A DNA stretch of 64,000 nucleotides from Burhinus oedicnemus (GCA_008921705.1 VFFE01007518.1:658744-722743); one strand, 5' to 3'; shown: positions 26,058 through 39,548, numbered from the stretch's first letter. The notes: generated by a model not told the origin, from the letters alone. A program made the numbers and translations.

Positions 26058-26279
26058 TTCTTTCACAGTGAGAGAGGTCAATTGCTAGAACAGGTTGATT
26101 TGAAAGGTAATGGAATTGTCCTCCTTCAAGATATTCAAGATTCATGGCTATGACCCTGAGAACTTCATCAAACTTTGAAGCTGGCTCCAACTTCAATTTT
26201 GGCTGTGCTTTAAACAGGTGTGAACTGGATGACTTCTAGAGGTCCTTTCCAACCAAAATTATTTTAAGACTCTATGAAT
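26058..26279 (+). mobile_element. Old CR1 LINE 3' fragment
   Basis: Only the terminal part remains: CACAGTGAGAG, then CTAGAACAGGTTGATTTGAA (the CR1 LNRL segment), and the 3' terminus CTGGATGACTTCTAGAGGTC, ending in ACTCTATGAAT. It is more diverged than the other copies. Confidence 0.85.
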
Positions 26280-28551
26280 CTGGTAACCTTCAGAATTTCA
26301 CAACAGGGGATCACCCTTTGTGTGATGAGATATGACAAATATTGGTAATTTTATCAATTACCTTTCTTCACTTTCCTATCTTGCCAGAATCTGTTTTAAA
26401 GAAACTCCACAGGAAAACATGGCTATACAAGGCCACAAACTACTCTTGAAAAATAGCAAAATAAGAACAAGAGTATATTTCTGAAATGCAAAGCAAGAAA
26501 TTGCAGCTGGTCAAAAATTGGAGTACACTAACATTTTTGAAATTAAGTAGATTATTGACTTTATCAGAATAATGCAACAGGAGTACATAATTAATTTCTA
26601 CTAAAAAATCAGTAGCAAAGAATACACCAGTTGTCTATAGGTAACACAGTAGCATATTTTGGTAATACAGGTAAATTATCTGAAAAATTTGTTACAATTT
26701 CCTAGATGTTTTAGAAAAATGAACATTTTTATGAAGTGATGGGAGAAAAAAAAAAGGAAAATAAAGTGCTTGTTGTAAACTTAGAATCTACAAAGTTCTA
26801 ACATATGACATGTCATGATCACAATCAATGGATTTATGAAAAAATATTTGGATTTCTATTAATAGAACTAAAATTGTGAAGACTGAGAAGAATAAGGTAG
26901 TCTGGATCCAAATATATTATTTCTTAGACATTTTAATTTAAAAATTAAAAAAAAAAGAAAAAAGAGGAAATAGTTCTTATATAAATCAAGGTTGAATCAC
27001 CTATCTACTCTCTGAAATATGAGCATGGAAGAAAAAATATTACATCTGACATTATTCAGGAAAATGAATCATTTTCTTGAGTGGAAAATCAGAAATTAAA
27101 TTAGCACTATTTTTTTAAAAGAAGGAATATTTTTTTCTACCTGCTGACTTATTTCAAACCTTGAAAAGATTAATGAGTTGTTAACTGTCTTCTTATGGTA
27201 GAAGTTAGTGATGTTTTAATACTTAGCAAATCATGGCTGCATTGTTTTTATATCAGAAGTACATTTCAGTTAGTCATTGTAATTTTTTTCTTTTCAAAAA
27301 CAAAGAATAAAATTAAAACCAATTTACCAAATAACTTTTAAGAAATCTGCGATAATTTTTGTCCTTGCAATTTCAGCTATGTGTTTCAGACTAAGAAACA
27401 GCAGGCGTTTCAGTGATACAGTGTAGCATGGCAGTGCACTCCCTTTAATGGAGGAAATGCTGCATTGCGGAGCAACAACTCTTCCTTCTGCTCTCTCTTC
27501 ATTATATGAGATGTCTTTTATACACTCATCTTGCTGAATTTCTTCGGCACTATTGTTTCTAATAAACACATTGAAGTGCTACTCCTAATCATGGGTCTGA
27601 CCTCTGACTTTTTATGTTAACCACTGCTTTCCTCCATTATTATTTGAAATAAGTTCACCGTGGTTCTGGGTTTGCTTTTGTGGCTTTTTTTTTTTTTTTT
27701 TTTTTTGAATGTGGAGTACACAAACTTCAAACAGGCTGTTTTTTCCTGTTACTTGTATCTCATACAGTGCTTCTTTCACTGACAGTTTCATTTATAAACC
27801 TGCCAGAAGCTGGTGAGAATCATTGAATACATTATTCTAGTTTGTTAAATCCTAACAAAGATTATTTAGTTTGACACTAATCTTTGACTTTGTACTTCTA
27901 CTTCTATCAAAATCCATCTTGATTTATAATTAGTCTCTGAGAATGTAGAACATGTGGTTGGGCTTAAGCACATATCTAAACAACAGTTATGTTTTTGCTG
28001 TACTTCATGGTTCATAAATAGAATAAAAAAAATAAGCATAATTAAGATTTGTTATAATATGCATGATCAGTGTCACTGTCAGCAACTAACTGTTTTTTTA
28101 TTCCATTTAATTGAATTATAAAACATCTCCTTGTGAAAGAAAATACAAAACTGAAACCAAAGGATGTTTTTCTCTGTGTGTTAATTTCCTTGAGAACAAG
28201 TATACTAAGGTCAAGTAAAAGCAACTCTCTTGCAGCTAATGGGACATTACTATGGAGAAATTATTCTGAAGTGAAAAAGCCTCACTCTAAGTGTGGCCAT
28301 TTGTGCACAGGCTTTATGTCTTTTTTAATTATTATTCTTACAATTATACTATCACTTTGCCATCAAGTCCAAATTAAATGATGCAGCAAATGGCTGGTGA
28401 ATAGGTGAAAAAATAACAATTCCTCCTCTCTCTTTGCAGTGAAATACTGTATTTAATAAATAAATTAATTTCCTACTTGGGTTTAATGGAAAATAACTCT
28501 TTGCACATATTGCATTTTAATTATTTGGAAACTATACTAATTGAAGCCGCA

Positions 28552-28586
28552 GTTAGGCTGCTTCCTGAGAGCCTAACAGCTCTCAG
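28552..28586. other. Two mutually exclusive perfect hairpins
   Basis: GTTAGGCT (28552-28559) is the exact reverse complement of AGCCTAAC (28570-28577). CTGAGAGC (28565-28572) is the exact reverse complement of GCTCTCAG (28579-28586). The two stems share 28570-28572, so only one can fully form at a time. Both have 8-bp perfect stems, with loops of 10 and 6 nt. The function is unknown. Confidence 0.6.
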
Positions 28587-28629
28587 AAAGTGACCATGTG
28601 TCTACATTGTAGAGGAGGTGCATTCTAAA

Positions 28630-28791
28630 ATGGGCTTTGCATTGCTGGTTCCCAGGCAGACTAAGCTACAAGACCAAATGGAGTACACCACAACCCATCT
28701 TTCTGTCATACAGGGAGATTGCAAGTCTCATTTTGAACAGGAGCGGCTTCAGGTCTCACTTGACAAATTTTCAGAGTCCAACCCATGCTGA
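28630..28791 (+). other. Short open frame in a GC-richer island
   Basis: A 53-codon open frame starts with Met-Gly-Phe-Ala at 28630 and ends with a TGA at 28789. The frame stays open upstream to 28594. Inside it, TTTCTGTCATACAG followed by GGAGATTGC (from about 28719) looks like a splice acceptor, and the frame continues as GDCKSHFEQERLQVSL. I do not recognise the protein. It could be a terminal exon, but frames this long occur by chance in a window of this size. Confidence 0.2.
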
Positions 28792-30990
28792 GCATTCAAA
28801 ACCAGAGAGTTTGTGACTGCTCTACAAAGTAAAGAAAAACATGGAATTGGAGGAAAGGTCCCTAGTCTTTCTGATACAGAAGTTTATTCCATATTTTCAA
28901 AAATTAATTTAAAATTACAGATGTTTACAGTACATTTTGAAATGGAATAGAAGTTTTTTATAAGCATTTGTAATTCAGAGATGATAATACTTACTTAGAC
29001 GTAATTGAATATACGTATTTTGAATATTTCTAGCTACCTGGGGATGATGGTTAGTTTTGATACTCTTCTGTTTCCCAGATCCTAGGACAGAAGAAACTAG
29101 ATTCTCTTTCCTGTTGTTATTAAGAACAAGATCCAAAGGATTTTTTTTTTCTGATTGTAAGGAAAAAGCTTAGCCTGTGATACTTACACTACAAGAGCTG
29201 TTTTGCCCATATTCTTAGTACTACAAGCCCTTCTCTTCTTGCAGAACAAGAAATGTAAACAGCGGCATATCGAATACATGCAGAATTGCTTTCTTTGGCA
29301 ATTGCCCATGAACATGAGGCAGTGTGCTATGCACTGAAACTGCTATATAATAATGCATTTCCCACTTTATCAGTTTTTCTTGTCAGTGGAAAATTAATTT
29401 TGCAGCTCTTATTTGGAAGCTTATCAAATTAGTTAATCCATGTATCAGGGCATTATAAAAATACTGCTTGTTGTACATTATAAAACTGATAAAACATAGT
29501 ATTTGGAAAAGAAGAAACGGTTTCTTTTCAGTATGCAAATATATGTGGAGTGTCAAGTAATATTTAAGTTGTCAAAAGCTGCTACTCAGGAGTATGAAGC
29601 AAAGTTCATGAAAAGTTTTAGGACCAACAACACTTTCTGTCATCATTGTTTGCAACCCATCAGTGTACAGTCATATCATACTTCAGACCAGCACCTATGT
29701 GCAGTGGTGACATGGTTGCACAATCTCCATTTGTTCTCTGATTCTCTTATAAAACATCTTTAAGTTAGCTATGAAACCATGACATAAAAATTAACAGTAA
29801 TCTTAAAAATCTGCAGGGTTTTTTTTTAATAGATGGAGACCTATCACTCAGAAAAGGAATATTGAATAAGAATGATGGTAGTTTTAGCAGCCCTAAACTC
29901 ACTTTTCCAAATTCACGTTACCAAGGCACTTTCTTTCTCTAAATAACAGGGCAATGGTTGTAGAGATAAAGGTGCAGTGAATGAGGGATAGACAGGCTGA
30001 GTGAGAAAGCAAATGGAACTAGACAGAATGGACACAGGACAGCTAGAAATACCAAAGAATGGGCAATGCTGAGGGAAAAGATTGTGATTTTCTTTTTGAG
30101 ATAAACTGAGTAATTTTTTTCATCTGTTCCTCAGAATATATGAACATTTGTTTGCCTGTTTGTGTACGAGCAGCACTGATACACACTTTATTGATGAAGA
30201 CTAAAGCATCCCAGGAATACATTTTTATTAATATTAAAATATAGTTCTCTCTCTCTTTCTTGTGTGTTTATATAGTCCCATTGTCTGAAATGGTAGAATC
30301 AAAAGTCTTTAAAAATTGTATAGAGCTGACACCCAAAGTGTACAATTTTCTCTGTTGATGAAGGTTTTGTTTATTGACTATACGAAAGCAAGAAGACTTA
30401 ATAAGCATTAAATTTTAAAATATTGTGTGTGCCATGTAATAATAACAGTATTATTGTAGCAATAAGACACTTCTTAGTAGTGAGAAATTCCTCTCATAAC
30501 TGGTTGTTTAAAGAGCTATTTAGTTAATGGACCTTCTAGGAATGAAAAGTGTGTGAAAACATGAAAACTGCAAAATCCATGACTTATTGACCTCTCAGTC
30601 CTGAGATTTTTTATTGACTTACCATACCTATATTCATTTTTTTAAAATAATACTTTGGTTTGAGATGGATTAGGTCTATTTTCTGTAATCTTTGGATCTG
30701 AAGAAAAACAAACGAACAAACCCCCCAAAACTCAAACAGATTAATTTCTTTAACCTTAGCACTTTCTCGTCCAAACCCATTGTTAAGTGTTATTAGTGTT
30801 GTTAACCCTGGCCAGTTACAATACTATAAATCCCTCTTGGATTTGTTCTTCTAGGCCTCCTGTACAGATTGTTAGTGTTAGATTTAAAATATCTAATTAA
30901 ATTTTCATTTATTCATTGACTATCCTGTATCTCCTAATGCTAAATTTTAACAGGATGTTCTTAGCATAATAATGCAGAAAAAAACCCTGA

Positions 30991-31063
30991 TATTTTATTT
31001 TTTTTTATTTTATTTATTATTTTTTATTTGTTTTATTTTATTTTATTTTTATTCATTCATATA
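30991..31063. repeat. TTTTA-rich low-complexity tract
   Basis: Repeated TATTTTATTT and TTTTATTTTA words, with no other content. Confidence 0.9.
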
Positions 31064-34000
31064 ATAGTTTGGGAATTGATTACTAAAGGATGGAAATGAA
31101 AACAAACACTCATAATTGTGAAGATGAGAATACAATCTCAGCAGATAGCTGAAGTTCTTCTATGAGCATTTATTGTCTTCTTTGGTGTACAGCCCAGCTC
31201 CACCTCATAGCCAAATATAAATTATTTCAGAGAGGAGTTCTCTTTTGAATGATAAAAAAGGGTAATATGGCACCTCTGAAAAAGGAAATTTAATTTGACT
31301 ATTTCCCACATCATAGGATTGCTTTAGCTGCAATGCTGTAAGTAGGTTTACAGTAAGTCAGTGTTCCATTCATTATGAGCAGACATCATTGTAAATCCAA
31401 AGTCCTCACAAGAAGGTGAACGTTAATAAAAGAAGAAACTTAAATATGTTTATATGAGTTTGTGTATTTGCAGCAAAAACACTTAAACCAATTCGCTTAT
31501 TTATATTACCTTACAGCATCAGAACCCTTGTTTCCTGTCACAGTATTTTTGGTGTGTTATTTACTGTTTAATAGATTACAATCCTGCACGGTCTTCTAGG
31601 AGACTACCAGGTAAATTTCAAAATGGTGAGTAGGAAGCAGATCTGCCTATCTCATTAATTTAATATCTAATTGTGTATTTATTCACAGTGGTCAGGAGCT
31701 ATTCTAGTTCGTCACGCCTTTATAAAAATGGAGGACTAAATTCTTCCTGCTGCACTAATATGTATTTCCAAAAAGACATTTTGACTGCATACTAATATTA
31801 TTAAAAGTAAACAAGCATCCAGTTTTGTTCTGTGTTGAGAAAATATTCCCCTTGCTTAAGAGATTCTGTTCAGCTTTAGAGGTACTTCTTTTCTTTAAAA
31901 TAGAAGATGGTTAGGATATTTTTGAGATTTTTGCTTCAAAGAAAAGATAGTATATATTGCCCTGGCCCACCAGGATGGTGTACACTCTCAGTAGTTATAT
32001 CTAGTTTTCTTTGAGATTTCTGCTGTCATCCAACATATGTGAAATTTGATTCTCTTCAGTCTAATGGATAACTCAGCAAACTAATTTTGTTACATTTGAC
32101 AGAAAAAAAATTCAGTATACATGCAAACAAAATTCAAACTTTATTACAACAAGTTGCCTTTTGTTCTGTAAATACGTGGGCTGTAGGCAGAGTCAAGTAG
32201 GGAAGCTGATCGCTAAATCTACCCCACTAAATTTGTCTGATAAAGAAAACATTATAAAAAATTCTCATGTAACTGATGTGTGTGTTTCATTTTTCTCTTT
32301 CTTTCTCTATGTTTTTGGTAAAGGTAAGTAGCAAACATGTGGCTTGCTCAAAGAACTAATTATAATTATTCAATTTTTTGCTGGAACATTAGAAACATAA
32401 TGCCATAATTGGGATTGACATAGCAGTTGTAAAAAGAGTCAAAAGAAATCTGATTTCTTTTTCCCCACAACTTTAAAGGTTATCACGGTAAGGCATCAGT
32501 GGTTACAACAACATTATACATATATGTGTGTGTATATGTATACATACACAGACAAAGGGAGGATGAAAAAAAGCTGTAATCACTAGTGATTTTGCCTGAA
32601 AATTCCTTGACATTAAAACTGCAAGTGGTATCTGTACTGCAGTTTTGTCTGTCTTTCCCCCACCCTCCCAACTACGTGGTGGTTTATTCATTTCTTTCAA
32701 ATTTTCTTCGATATTTATTTTAAATGTCATGACTTTATTCGCATCTCTTCTAAAAATAACTTGAGACATGAGAGTCACGCTGGAAGGAACTGATAAGGTC
32801 ATAATTATTTTCTTTGCTTTTTCAGTGACATATATTGTAATGCTTTGTAGCTGGGGAAAGCTTGAGTGTAGCCTAATAAGGCTCATTATTAATAGAACTA
32901 TCTGGTTCTGATACGAATGAAAGTTTTTCCCATCTTTGGATTGCTATTCTTGTATGTTGAGCATGTAATCATTTAGAACAGAAGAGAAAAGATGGGAAAA
33001 GTATAAGCAGCAAAAAAGAAAAATAGTGTATTTCAGAGCAACACTAAGGCAATGTTAAGGCAATACTGTGCTGTATCAGAAGAGGATAGGAACTGCTGTC
33101 ATAGACAATATTCCTTGTCTGTCATCAATACTGATCATTTTCCTGCTTCTTAAAAGGAAATAGAAAGTGCCATTATCATGTCAGAGCATTATGTACAGTG
33201 TAAGCCTGTATTTTTCTAGGATTGCAATGTAGTTTTGTTTAACATCATTTTATGAAGACTAGCTTTTAAAATACATATTGGATTTTGTACTTCTTTTAGA
33301 GCATAGATAATAGATATTCTGACTTTTGCAATAAGCTGAACTTCTTCCAAATAACATTCAACTAGTTGTTTCTGTATTTTTTTATTTCCATATACTCTGA
33401 ACAGTGCTTATGTGAACTGAATGTTCTCTAATGAAAGACTAGAGATGGTCAAACACCGATAGGTGGTTTCTGATCATCCTATTAAAATTTAAAAAAATAG
33501 CAAAGAATAATCAAGATTTGCTGAAGAAATTTTAATTTTTAGTTGTGTTTCAAACTAAGGATCTAGTGATCATTTAGAAAGTGATCCTTTCCTAAACTTA
33601 GGGTATCATTCAGTACTGTCCTCCAGCATCAATTGTTAGAAAAATATTCTTTGCATCCCTTCAGAAATGTAGCAGTCACAGAGAATGTTGAAAAACAGAT
33701 TTCACCTCTGATCAACAAAAATAACTCAATGTTATTTTAAAATAACACTTTAATAAAAGACTTCTACTGAATGTCACAGAAAAGAACAAATGAAGCAGAT
33801 GAAGATCTATTGCAGCAACTTGCATGCATGTGATTAGAAAGATGACAGTGAAAATACAAAGAATTAAGGAATCCAAACAACTTAGAGTGAGAGAAGATGA
33901 ATGAATGGACAAAGATCAATAATGTCGAATGCTTCTGAGCTGTCAGGCACCAGCAAAGAATTGACTGATCCAGAGCCTGAACTAATTAAAGTGTCATTGG

Positions 34001-34706
34001 TCACCTATAGCCCTCCAGTTCAAATACTGTGTAGATTTCTAAAACAAGCCTTGATCTTTGGAAACAACAAACAGACGGTAGTGTGATTCAATTAGATTAG
34101 TACTCATCTGTCTAAAAGACTTTATTTTTCCTGTGAAGGTAGGCTTACAGCAAGATTTCATCTTTATTGCTAATCACCATTCATAGCTTTCTATTCTTTT
34201 CACACCACTGAAGTTCTATTAACGACATAAAAATATCAAAATAACCTATCCTAACACTTAAGGGTTTATAATTCTTGTCATTTTTCTCAGTCTACACTTT
34301 TGCCATATACTTTTCAGCACAACTTTATATGTTTATTCTATATAATTCTATCTTGTATTGCTCAAATTACTTTCAAATTACTTACTTGTTATTGTACCGT
34401 TTTCTTCAGTTGCCTTTCCTTTCTTTTCATAGTTATGTTGTTTTTCTTGTCAGTTTCCTTTCCTGATAGCCAAAGATTTTCCTGTTTCTTTGTCTTCTTA
34501 ACTCAACCCAAATCTAATACAATATTTATTAAATTCATGTCTCACCACATTCTTACTGAAATGAGTTAAAGAGGTAACGTTCACCAATTTTCATTATTTC
34601 TCTTTTTTCTTTCTTTTTTTTTTTTTTAATTTCTGAATCCCTTCTCACTTATCAGTATGTTGAGCTACACTTTCCCTTTCAGATCACTCCTGGAAGTGAT
34701 GTCAAG

Positions 34707-34726
34707 NNNNNNNNNNNNNNNNNNNN
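34707..34726. other. Assembly gap (20 N)
   Basis: Twenty N are followed by ATAACTTAG and an 18-nt T-run (34737-34754). The gap is probably homopolymer-related and lies just upstream of a solo LTR. Confidence 0.97.
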
Positions 34727-34795
34727 ATAACTTAGATTTTTTTTTTTTTTTTTTCGCTTCTTGCCTACACTGGAAGCCAAACATGTGAGTTTGTT

Positions 34796-35378
34796 TGTCG
34801 TCGTTTAACCCCGGTCAGCAGATAGGACCATGCAGCTGCTCCCTCACTCCCCCCAGTTTGGATGGGGGAGAGAATCAGAAGAGTAAAAATGAGAAAAAAC
34901 TTGCAGGCTGAGATAAAAACAGTTTAATAGGTAGAGCAAAACCCATGCACGCAAGCAAAGCAAAACAAGAAATTCATTCACCGCTTCCTGTCAGCAGGCA
35001 GGTGTTCAGCCATCTCCAGGAAAGCAGGGCTCCATCACATAATGGTTGCTTGGGAAGACAAGCACCATACCTTCGAATTTCCCTCCCTGCCTTCTTCTTT
35101 CTCTAGCTTTAAATATGTCATGATGCCATATGACATGGAATATTTCTTTGGTCAGTTGGGGTCAGTTGTCCTGGCTGTGTCTCCTCCCAACTTCTTGTGC
35201 ACCCCCAGCCTACTCGCTGATGGGGCGATATGAGGAGCAGAAAAGGCCTTGACTGTCTAGCAACAACTAAAAACACCAATGCGCTATCAAAAGTATTTTT
35301 CATCCCAAATCCAAAACATAACACTATACCAGCTGCTAGCAAAAAAGCTAACTTTATCCCAACTGAAACCATGACACA
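34796..35378 (-). mobile_element. Solo LTR of an avian endogenous retrovirus
   Basis: On the minus strand the element runs from a TGTG-type start (plus-strand end CACA at 35378) to an ACA-type end (plus-strand TGTCG at 34796). The plus strand shows TTTAACCCCGGTCAGCAG, then GGGGGAGAGAATCAGAAG, and CACCCCCAGCCTACTCGC. These landmarks are shared with the LTR at 61188-61775, seen there in the opposite orientation. A TATA-like TATTTAAAG lies near 35107-35115 on the minus strand, and ATTAAA is present in the R region. No internal retroviral sequence flanks it, so it is a solo LTR. I see no matching target-site duplication (TTGTT on the left, GTCCC on the right). The family resembles LTRs named TguLTR5 in zebra finch; that assignment is from memory. 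Confidence 0.85.
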
Positions 35379-38154
35379 GTCCCTGAAAGATCTACAGTGT
35401 TTTATTCACTCCTAAAAAGAAGATCATTGCTTTAATTAAGCCACAGAGATTCCTGCCACCCAGCAAGCAAATATGTGAAGCTGAAAATGAGAATTTGATT
35501 TGTTTACCTAAACTTTGTTGCCTAATGCTAGGTAAGATACTTTAGGATATCTGACATACTTTACAAGCGGTTCTGCACAAAATCACAGATCTCATTTAGG
35601 TCAATTACAGATGTCTTGGATACCATAAGTATCTCAGCTGTTAATAGATACTTTTTGGTTTGCAAATGGAATTAAGACAGAAAATATCCTGAGTAAGTAA
35701 TAACAAACAAATGCAGAATTCCTGTTATGATAATGCAAAGTCTAAAAAAAACCCAACACATCTTCACTGTGTTTCCCTATATTTACACAAAAGTAAGTTA
35801 CATGAAAGTAGTCTAAAATTTGTTATTCCATGCTTAAGAACCTCCATTATACCAATGAAAAGTTGCTAATTTTATATGAAACTCAATACAGCAAGACATG
35901 TAAATGTATGTGCAGTATCTGTGAAAGAATCTTTGAAGATTTTCGTTGCCATGATATGTTTCCTTTATGAAAGAAAGAAAATTATTTGTTACTTAGCTGA
36001 AAATGTCACAGTAGAATAAAAGTGAGATGTGCATTTTGTTCATTGAGTTTCTGCTATTAAAAGCACATGGCTATTTGCAGAAAATGGGCCTCTGCCTATC
36101 ACCTAGTATAAAAAACATGGTTCAAACTTGTTCAAGATATAAAAGAAACTAGTTTCCTTGAATTTTCTTGACCTCTCTTTTTCTTCCCTTTTTTATTATC
36201 CTGCCTCTGTTAGACTTTCTGTGCTGAAAAATGACAATGGCACATCTGAAGCCAAATTGCGAGCCTGACAATAGGGAAGAAATGGACACTGAGGCAAAAT
36301 CACTTTTGTAAATATACTTGAACTTTTCAGCATAAAAGATTCTGCCTGTTGTTTGACAAATTTCTTTTTTTCCCTTTCTGTCCTTCTGTGTTCAGCTTTC
36401 TCTTTGTTATGTTAACTCTGGAAATTTTTGAAAGGTGTTAAGACATAAAAGTAAATGGGGAGCACTTGGCCATTGCTATGTTATAAAACTCTCTTCTGAA
36501 CTCTAAGCAGAAACTGATGTTCAAAGGACAATAATGGGATTTAAGTTAGTTTGAAACTTATGAACAATAGCTTCATCTGATAAAATGTTTAAAGGGAACG
36601 GGTGGAATTTAGTAAGGGATTAACAAACTCATTATCAGAACTTGAAAGAAAAAGGAATTTACACACTTAAATTTTGATCCTGAAAACTCTATTCAGCTGC
36701 TGTATCAATAGGTGGCATAGGGTTGGGGCTTTTTGTTGGTTTGTTTTTTAAAAAGTCTTATTGTTCTTAGACAAGTGGAAGATCTGTTCTGTTTCATATA
36801 CAGAAACATGTTGTTTAATTAGAAGCAGCAAATCAGTGCTTTTCTCTTGCCTATTCCTCGCTGAACCATCACAGACAGAAGGAGAGGTGAATCTCATTTA
36901 ACATTGGTCATCCAACAGACAGTATCTAATTTAAGCTTGTTGTCAATAGTGATTTGTCCCTTCCTAAGTAAGATGTCAGACATAATCAGGATGAACCTTC
37001 TTTGCAGGTTCTGACTTTTCTTTACAAACTGTAGAGAGAAAATGAACTTAGAGTAGATACTAAAGATAAATGATAAAACTTGTATCAAAATGAACCTCAA
37101 TGCAGCTGAAAAGCTTTTTATATACTTTGAGACACTCCATCACATGTTTTCAGTTTCTACCTGTGTTACACCCTGTTAAAGCAGTGTGTTCCCTACAAAG
37201 ATACCACTTCTTTTTATTTTTCCCCTGAAGGCATAGATGATGCTATCCATCTTTAATAAACATTCCCCATGATTCCAGGTTATGCAGTATGAAAGATCAC
37301 CAACTTTTTACTGGATGTAATTAAAAACAAAACCAAACCAAAACAAAACAAAAAAAACCCCAAACCCACCAACCAAACAAAAAAACCTTCCACCTTTAGG
37401 GAGGTTAGCTTAGCATCATCCTGTAAGCTACTTAGTATAGACAAGTTAAATGATTGATTAAAAAAATAATAAAAGCAAATCCCTCTGGGAAAGAGTAATT
37501 ACAAGAATAGGTGTATAAAAATAGACTAAAAAGGAAAACTATATATAGGCACTTTTTTAGAAGGTGGCTTCTGATCTCCATGTTATTCCTTTTTTTTTTG
37601 GTATTAAATCTAAGGACTTTTTAATATAAAATTCCTAAAACCTAGTTCTGCACATAGCTGAGCCCACAGCAGCATGAATACTCTTTTTCTCTTCTTTTCT
37701 GCTATACCATCTTCAAGGTAAGAAGAAATAAAAAAGTGGTTAATACCCCAAGCAGTGAGATAGATTTGCCATTTTTTATTGTATTTAGAAAAAAATGTCT
37801 GAAATTATCCACCCTTTTCCTCATCAATGCCTTTTTGTATATTCCTGTGCATTAAAATACTGTGTGTTACTCAGCATTAAGACATTCCAATAAAGACTTA
37901 AGTCTGCCTTCTGTTTAATTTTAGGCACTTAAGGTGCAATGTACATAGGAAGCTTAAGTATCTTAGTCTCTTTGAATAGGCAGTAAGAGAAAGAGACAGT
38001 TTGGAGTTGTGTCATCCAAATGCTGCCTAAAATGCTCATTGGAGACCTGTTAACTACATAAAGAAGTGACTAGGCTCCATCTAGGTGTACGTAAGAGACG
38101 ACTTGTAAATTCCCCGAAACAAATGGTGAGAGACGAAAGGGAGGAGGAGGAGGC
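35379..38154. other. Non-coding AT-rich DNA
   Basis: No gene is seen. A CAAAA/CCAAAC low-complexity tract lies at 37322-37386. Confidence 0.6.
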
Positions 38155-38247
38155 AACCTGCTCTAGGTGACCCTACTCTGGCAGAGGGGTTGGACTAGAT
38201 GGTCTCCAGAGGTCCCTTCCAGCCCCTGTGATTCTGTGATTCTGTGA
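38155..38247 (+). mobile_element. CR1 LINE 3' tail fragment
   Basis: AACCTGCTCTAGGTGACCCT, then TTGGACTAGATGGTCTCCAG and two ATTCTGTG units. Only the last 93 bp of a CR1 remain. The ATTCTGTG unit differs from the ATTCTATG unit of most other copies here, so this is a different subfamily. Confidence 0.92.
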
Positions 38248-38271
38248 GGCCCTCCAAGCTTCACTGAGGAA

Positions 38272-39266
38272 TGTCTCAAACACTCGTAAGTACCTTGAAA
38301 TGTAGCTATAGTCATGGGGGGAATAATGTAGGCCTTATGCTCAAAGAACTGATAAGGCTAACACCTGCTTACTCAGATGGGAAAGGAACTTGCCTGGATC
38401 TGGAGGAGGGAGACAGGACAGCTCTGCTTTTCCTTAGCAAGGACAAGATAACAAGAATCTGTGTAGTTCTTTTTTTCTTCGGAAGGCTGCTATGCCTGAT
38501 GATGACCTTTGCCTCATTTTCCATGAAATGCATATTAAAATTGACACCCTGAATATGCTAATGAAGATTATCGAGATCATACTAAACATATATGACTATA
38601 GAACTCATCCCTCCACCCAAATCATGCTACACATCACCTGGGGAGGTGGGAAACCTGAGATGGAATTATCACCATAATAGTGGGGCAGGTCGTGCTGATA
38701 CAGTGAACATAGAAGGGGAGAATAAGTGCCCCTGGGGGATGGACACACTCTCTTTTTGGAACTGCTTTTTTCCCTGGGGAGATTTTACACACAGGAGTGC
38801 TTCTACAAACCAGAGACACCCTGCCATTGGCTGGACCAATGCTGGAACCAGGACTGGTGATGTCTTTACCTCTCTCTCCCACTCTCTCTCTTTTTATCAC
38901 TGTTTCTCTTTCTCTTCTCTTTTCTTTTAAAGTTGTCAAGTAAGTAATGCAAGGCATACTTTACCACTTGCCATAATTCATTGTATATCTGTTAAGTACC
39001 ACTTGCCATAATTTGTTGTATATCTGTTGCTAAGTAACGTAAGGTGTACCATACCGCTTGCCATAATTTGTTGTATACCTAACCAATTATTGTGGACCTA
39101 GTTAAGACATATATTAATCACTGTGGGAATCTAATAAATGTACATATACAGACCATGAGAGTTGTCTCACCTTAGTCCACACCGTTGGGGATTTCCAAAT
39201 CTGAGCCACAGTCCCCTTGCCACCTCTCTTCTGAGCGGGTCTGAGTTGGGCATGTGGGGCGTGACA
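38272..39266 (+). mobile_element. Probable ERV solo LTR, about 1 kb
   Basis: The block starts at TGTCTCAAACACTCG and ends at GGGGCGTGACA, giving TGTC...GACA inverted termini as expected of an LTR. AATAAA at 39133-39138 lies about 130 bp before the 3' end, as in an R-U5 region, and a TC-rich stretch (38868-38930) precedes a set of internal repeats. No target-site duplication is visible: GAGGAA precedes the start and GTGTG follows the end. The left boundary is therefore uncertain, and 38327 (TGTAGGCC) is an alternative. No internal retroviral sequence is present. Confidence 0.5.
38942..39080 (+). repeat. Three diverged tandem repeats inside the putative LTR
   Basis: The core CTTGCCATAATTTGTTGTAT occurs three times, starting near 38967, 39003 and 39057, with 1-2 changes. 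Copies 1 and 3 also share the leader TAAGTAA followed by CAAGGCATAC or TAAGGTGTACC. Copy 2 is shortened. Such repeats are common in LTR U3 regions, where they can act as enhancers. Confidence 0.85.
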
Positions 39267-39353
39267 GTGTGTAAGTTAAGTGTGATGAGTCCTGGCCTCA
39301 CAAATATTGTGTGATGTCAGATACCTGGTACATGCAATTCTAACAAATGCAGA

Positions 39354-39480
39354 GCCTTAGGAGGCTAAGGGGAGGTATCATAGCTGCCTGCACTATTTGA
39401 ACAGCAGTTATGAAAACGATAAAATCAAACTCTTCCCAGCACACAATACAACAAAAGCCAACAAACAGTAGAGATTTTCA
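39354..39480 (+). mobile_element. Possible very old CR1 fragment
   Basis: AGGCTAAGGGGAGGTATCAT followed by AGCTGCCTGCACTATTTGAA resembles the CR1 C-terminal region in which a LRGDLITACNY-like segment is encoded. It directly precedes a better-preserved CR1 and may be a separate, older insertion. Confidence 0.4.
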
Positions 39481-39548
39481 AGACATAGCTACAAGGATCA
39501 TGCCTCACTAGATGTACTAGAGAGATCCCTATTTTGGTGCTATAATAC

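Larger units (their letters stand above)
26280..34706. other. Long non-coding interval
   Basis: About 8.4 kb without a recognised gene or transposon. Low-complexity sites are a T-run at 27685-27706, a TTTTATTT tract at 30991-31063 and a TATATGTG-type stretch near 32517-32550. A GC-richer island near 28545-28800 is listed separately. The longest open frames (up to 127 codons, minus strand near 32503-32886) carry no motifs and overlap simple sequence. Confidence 0.6.
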
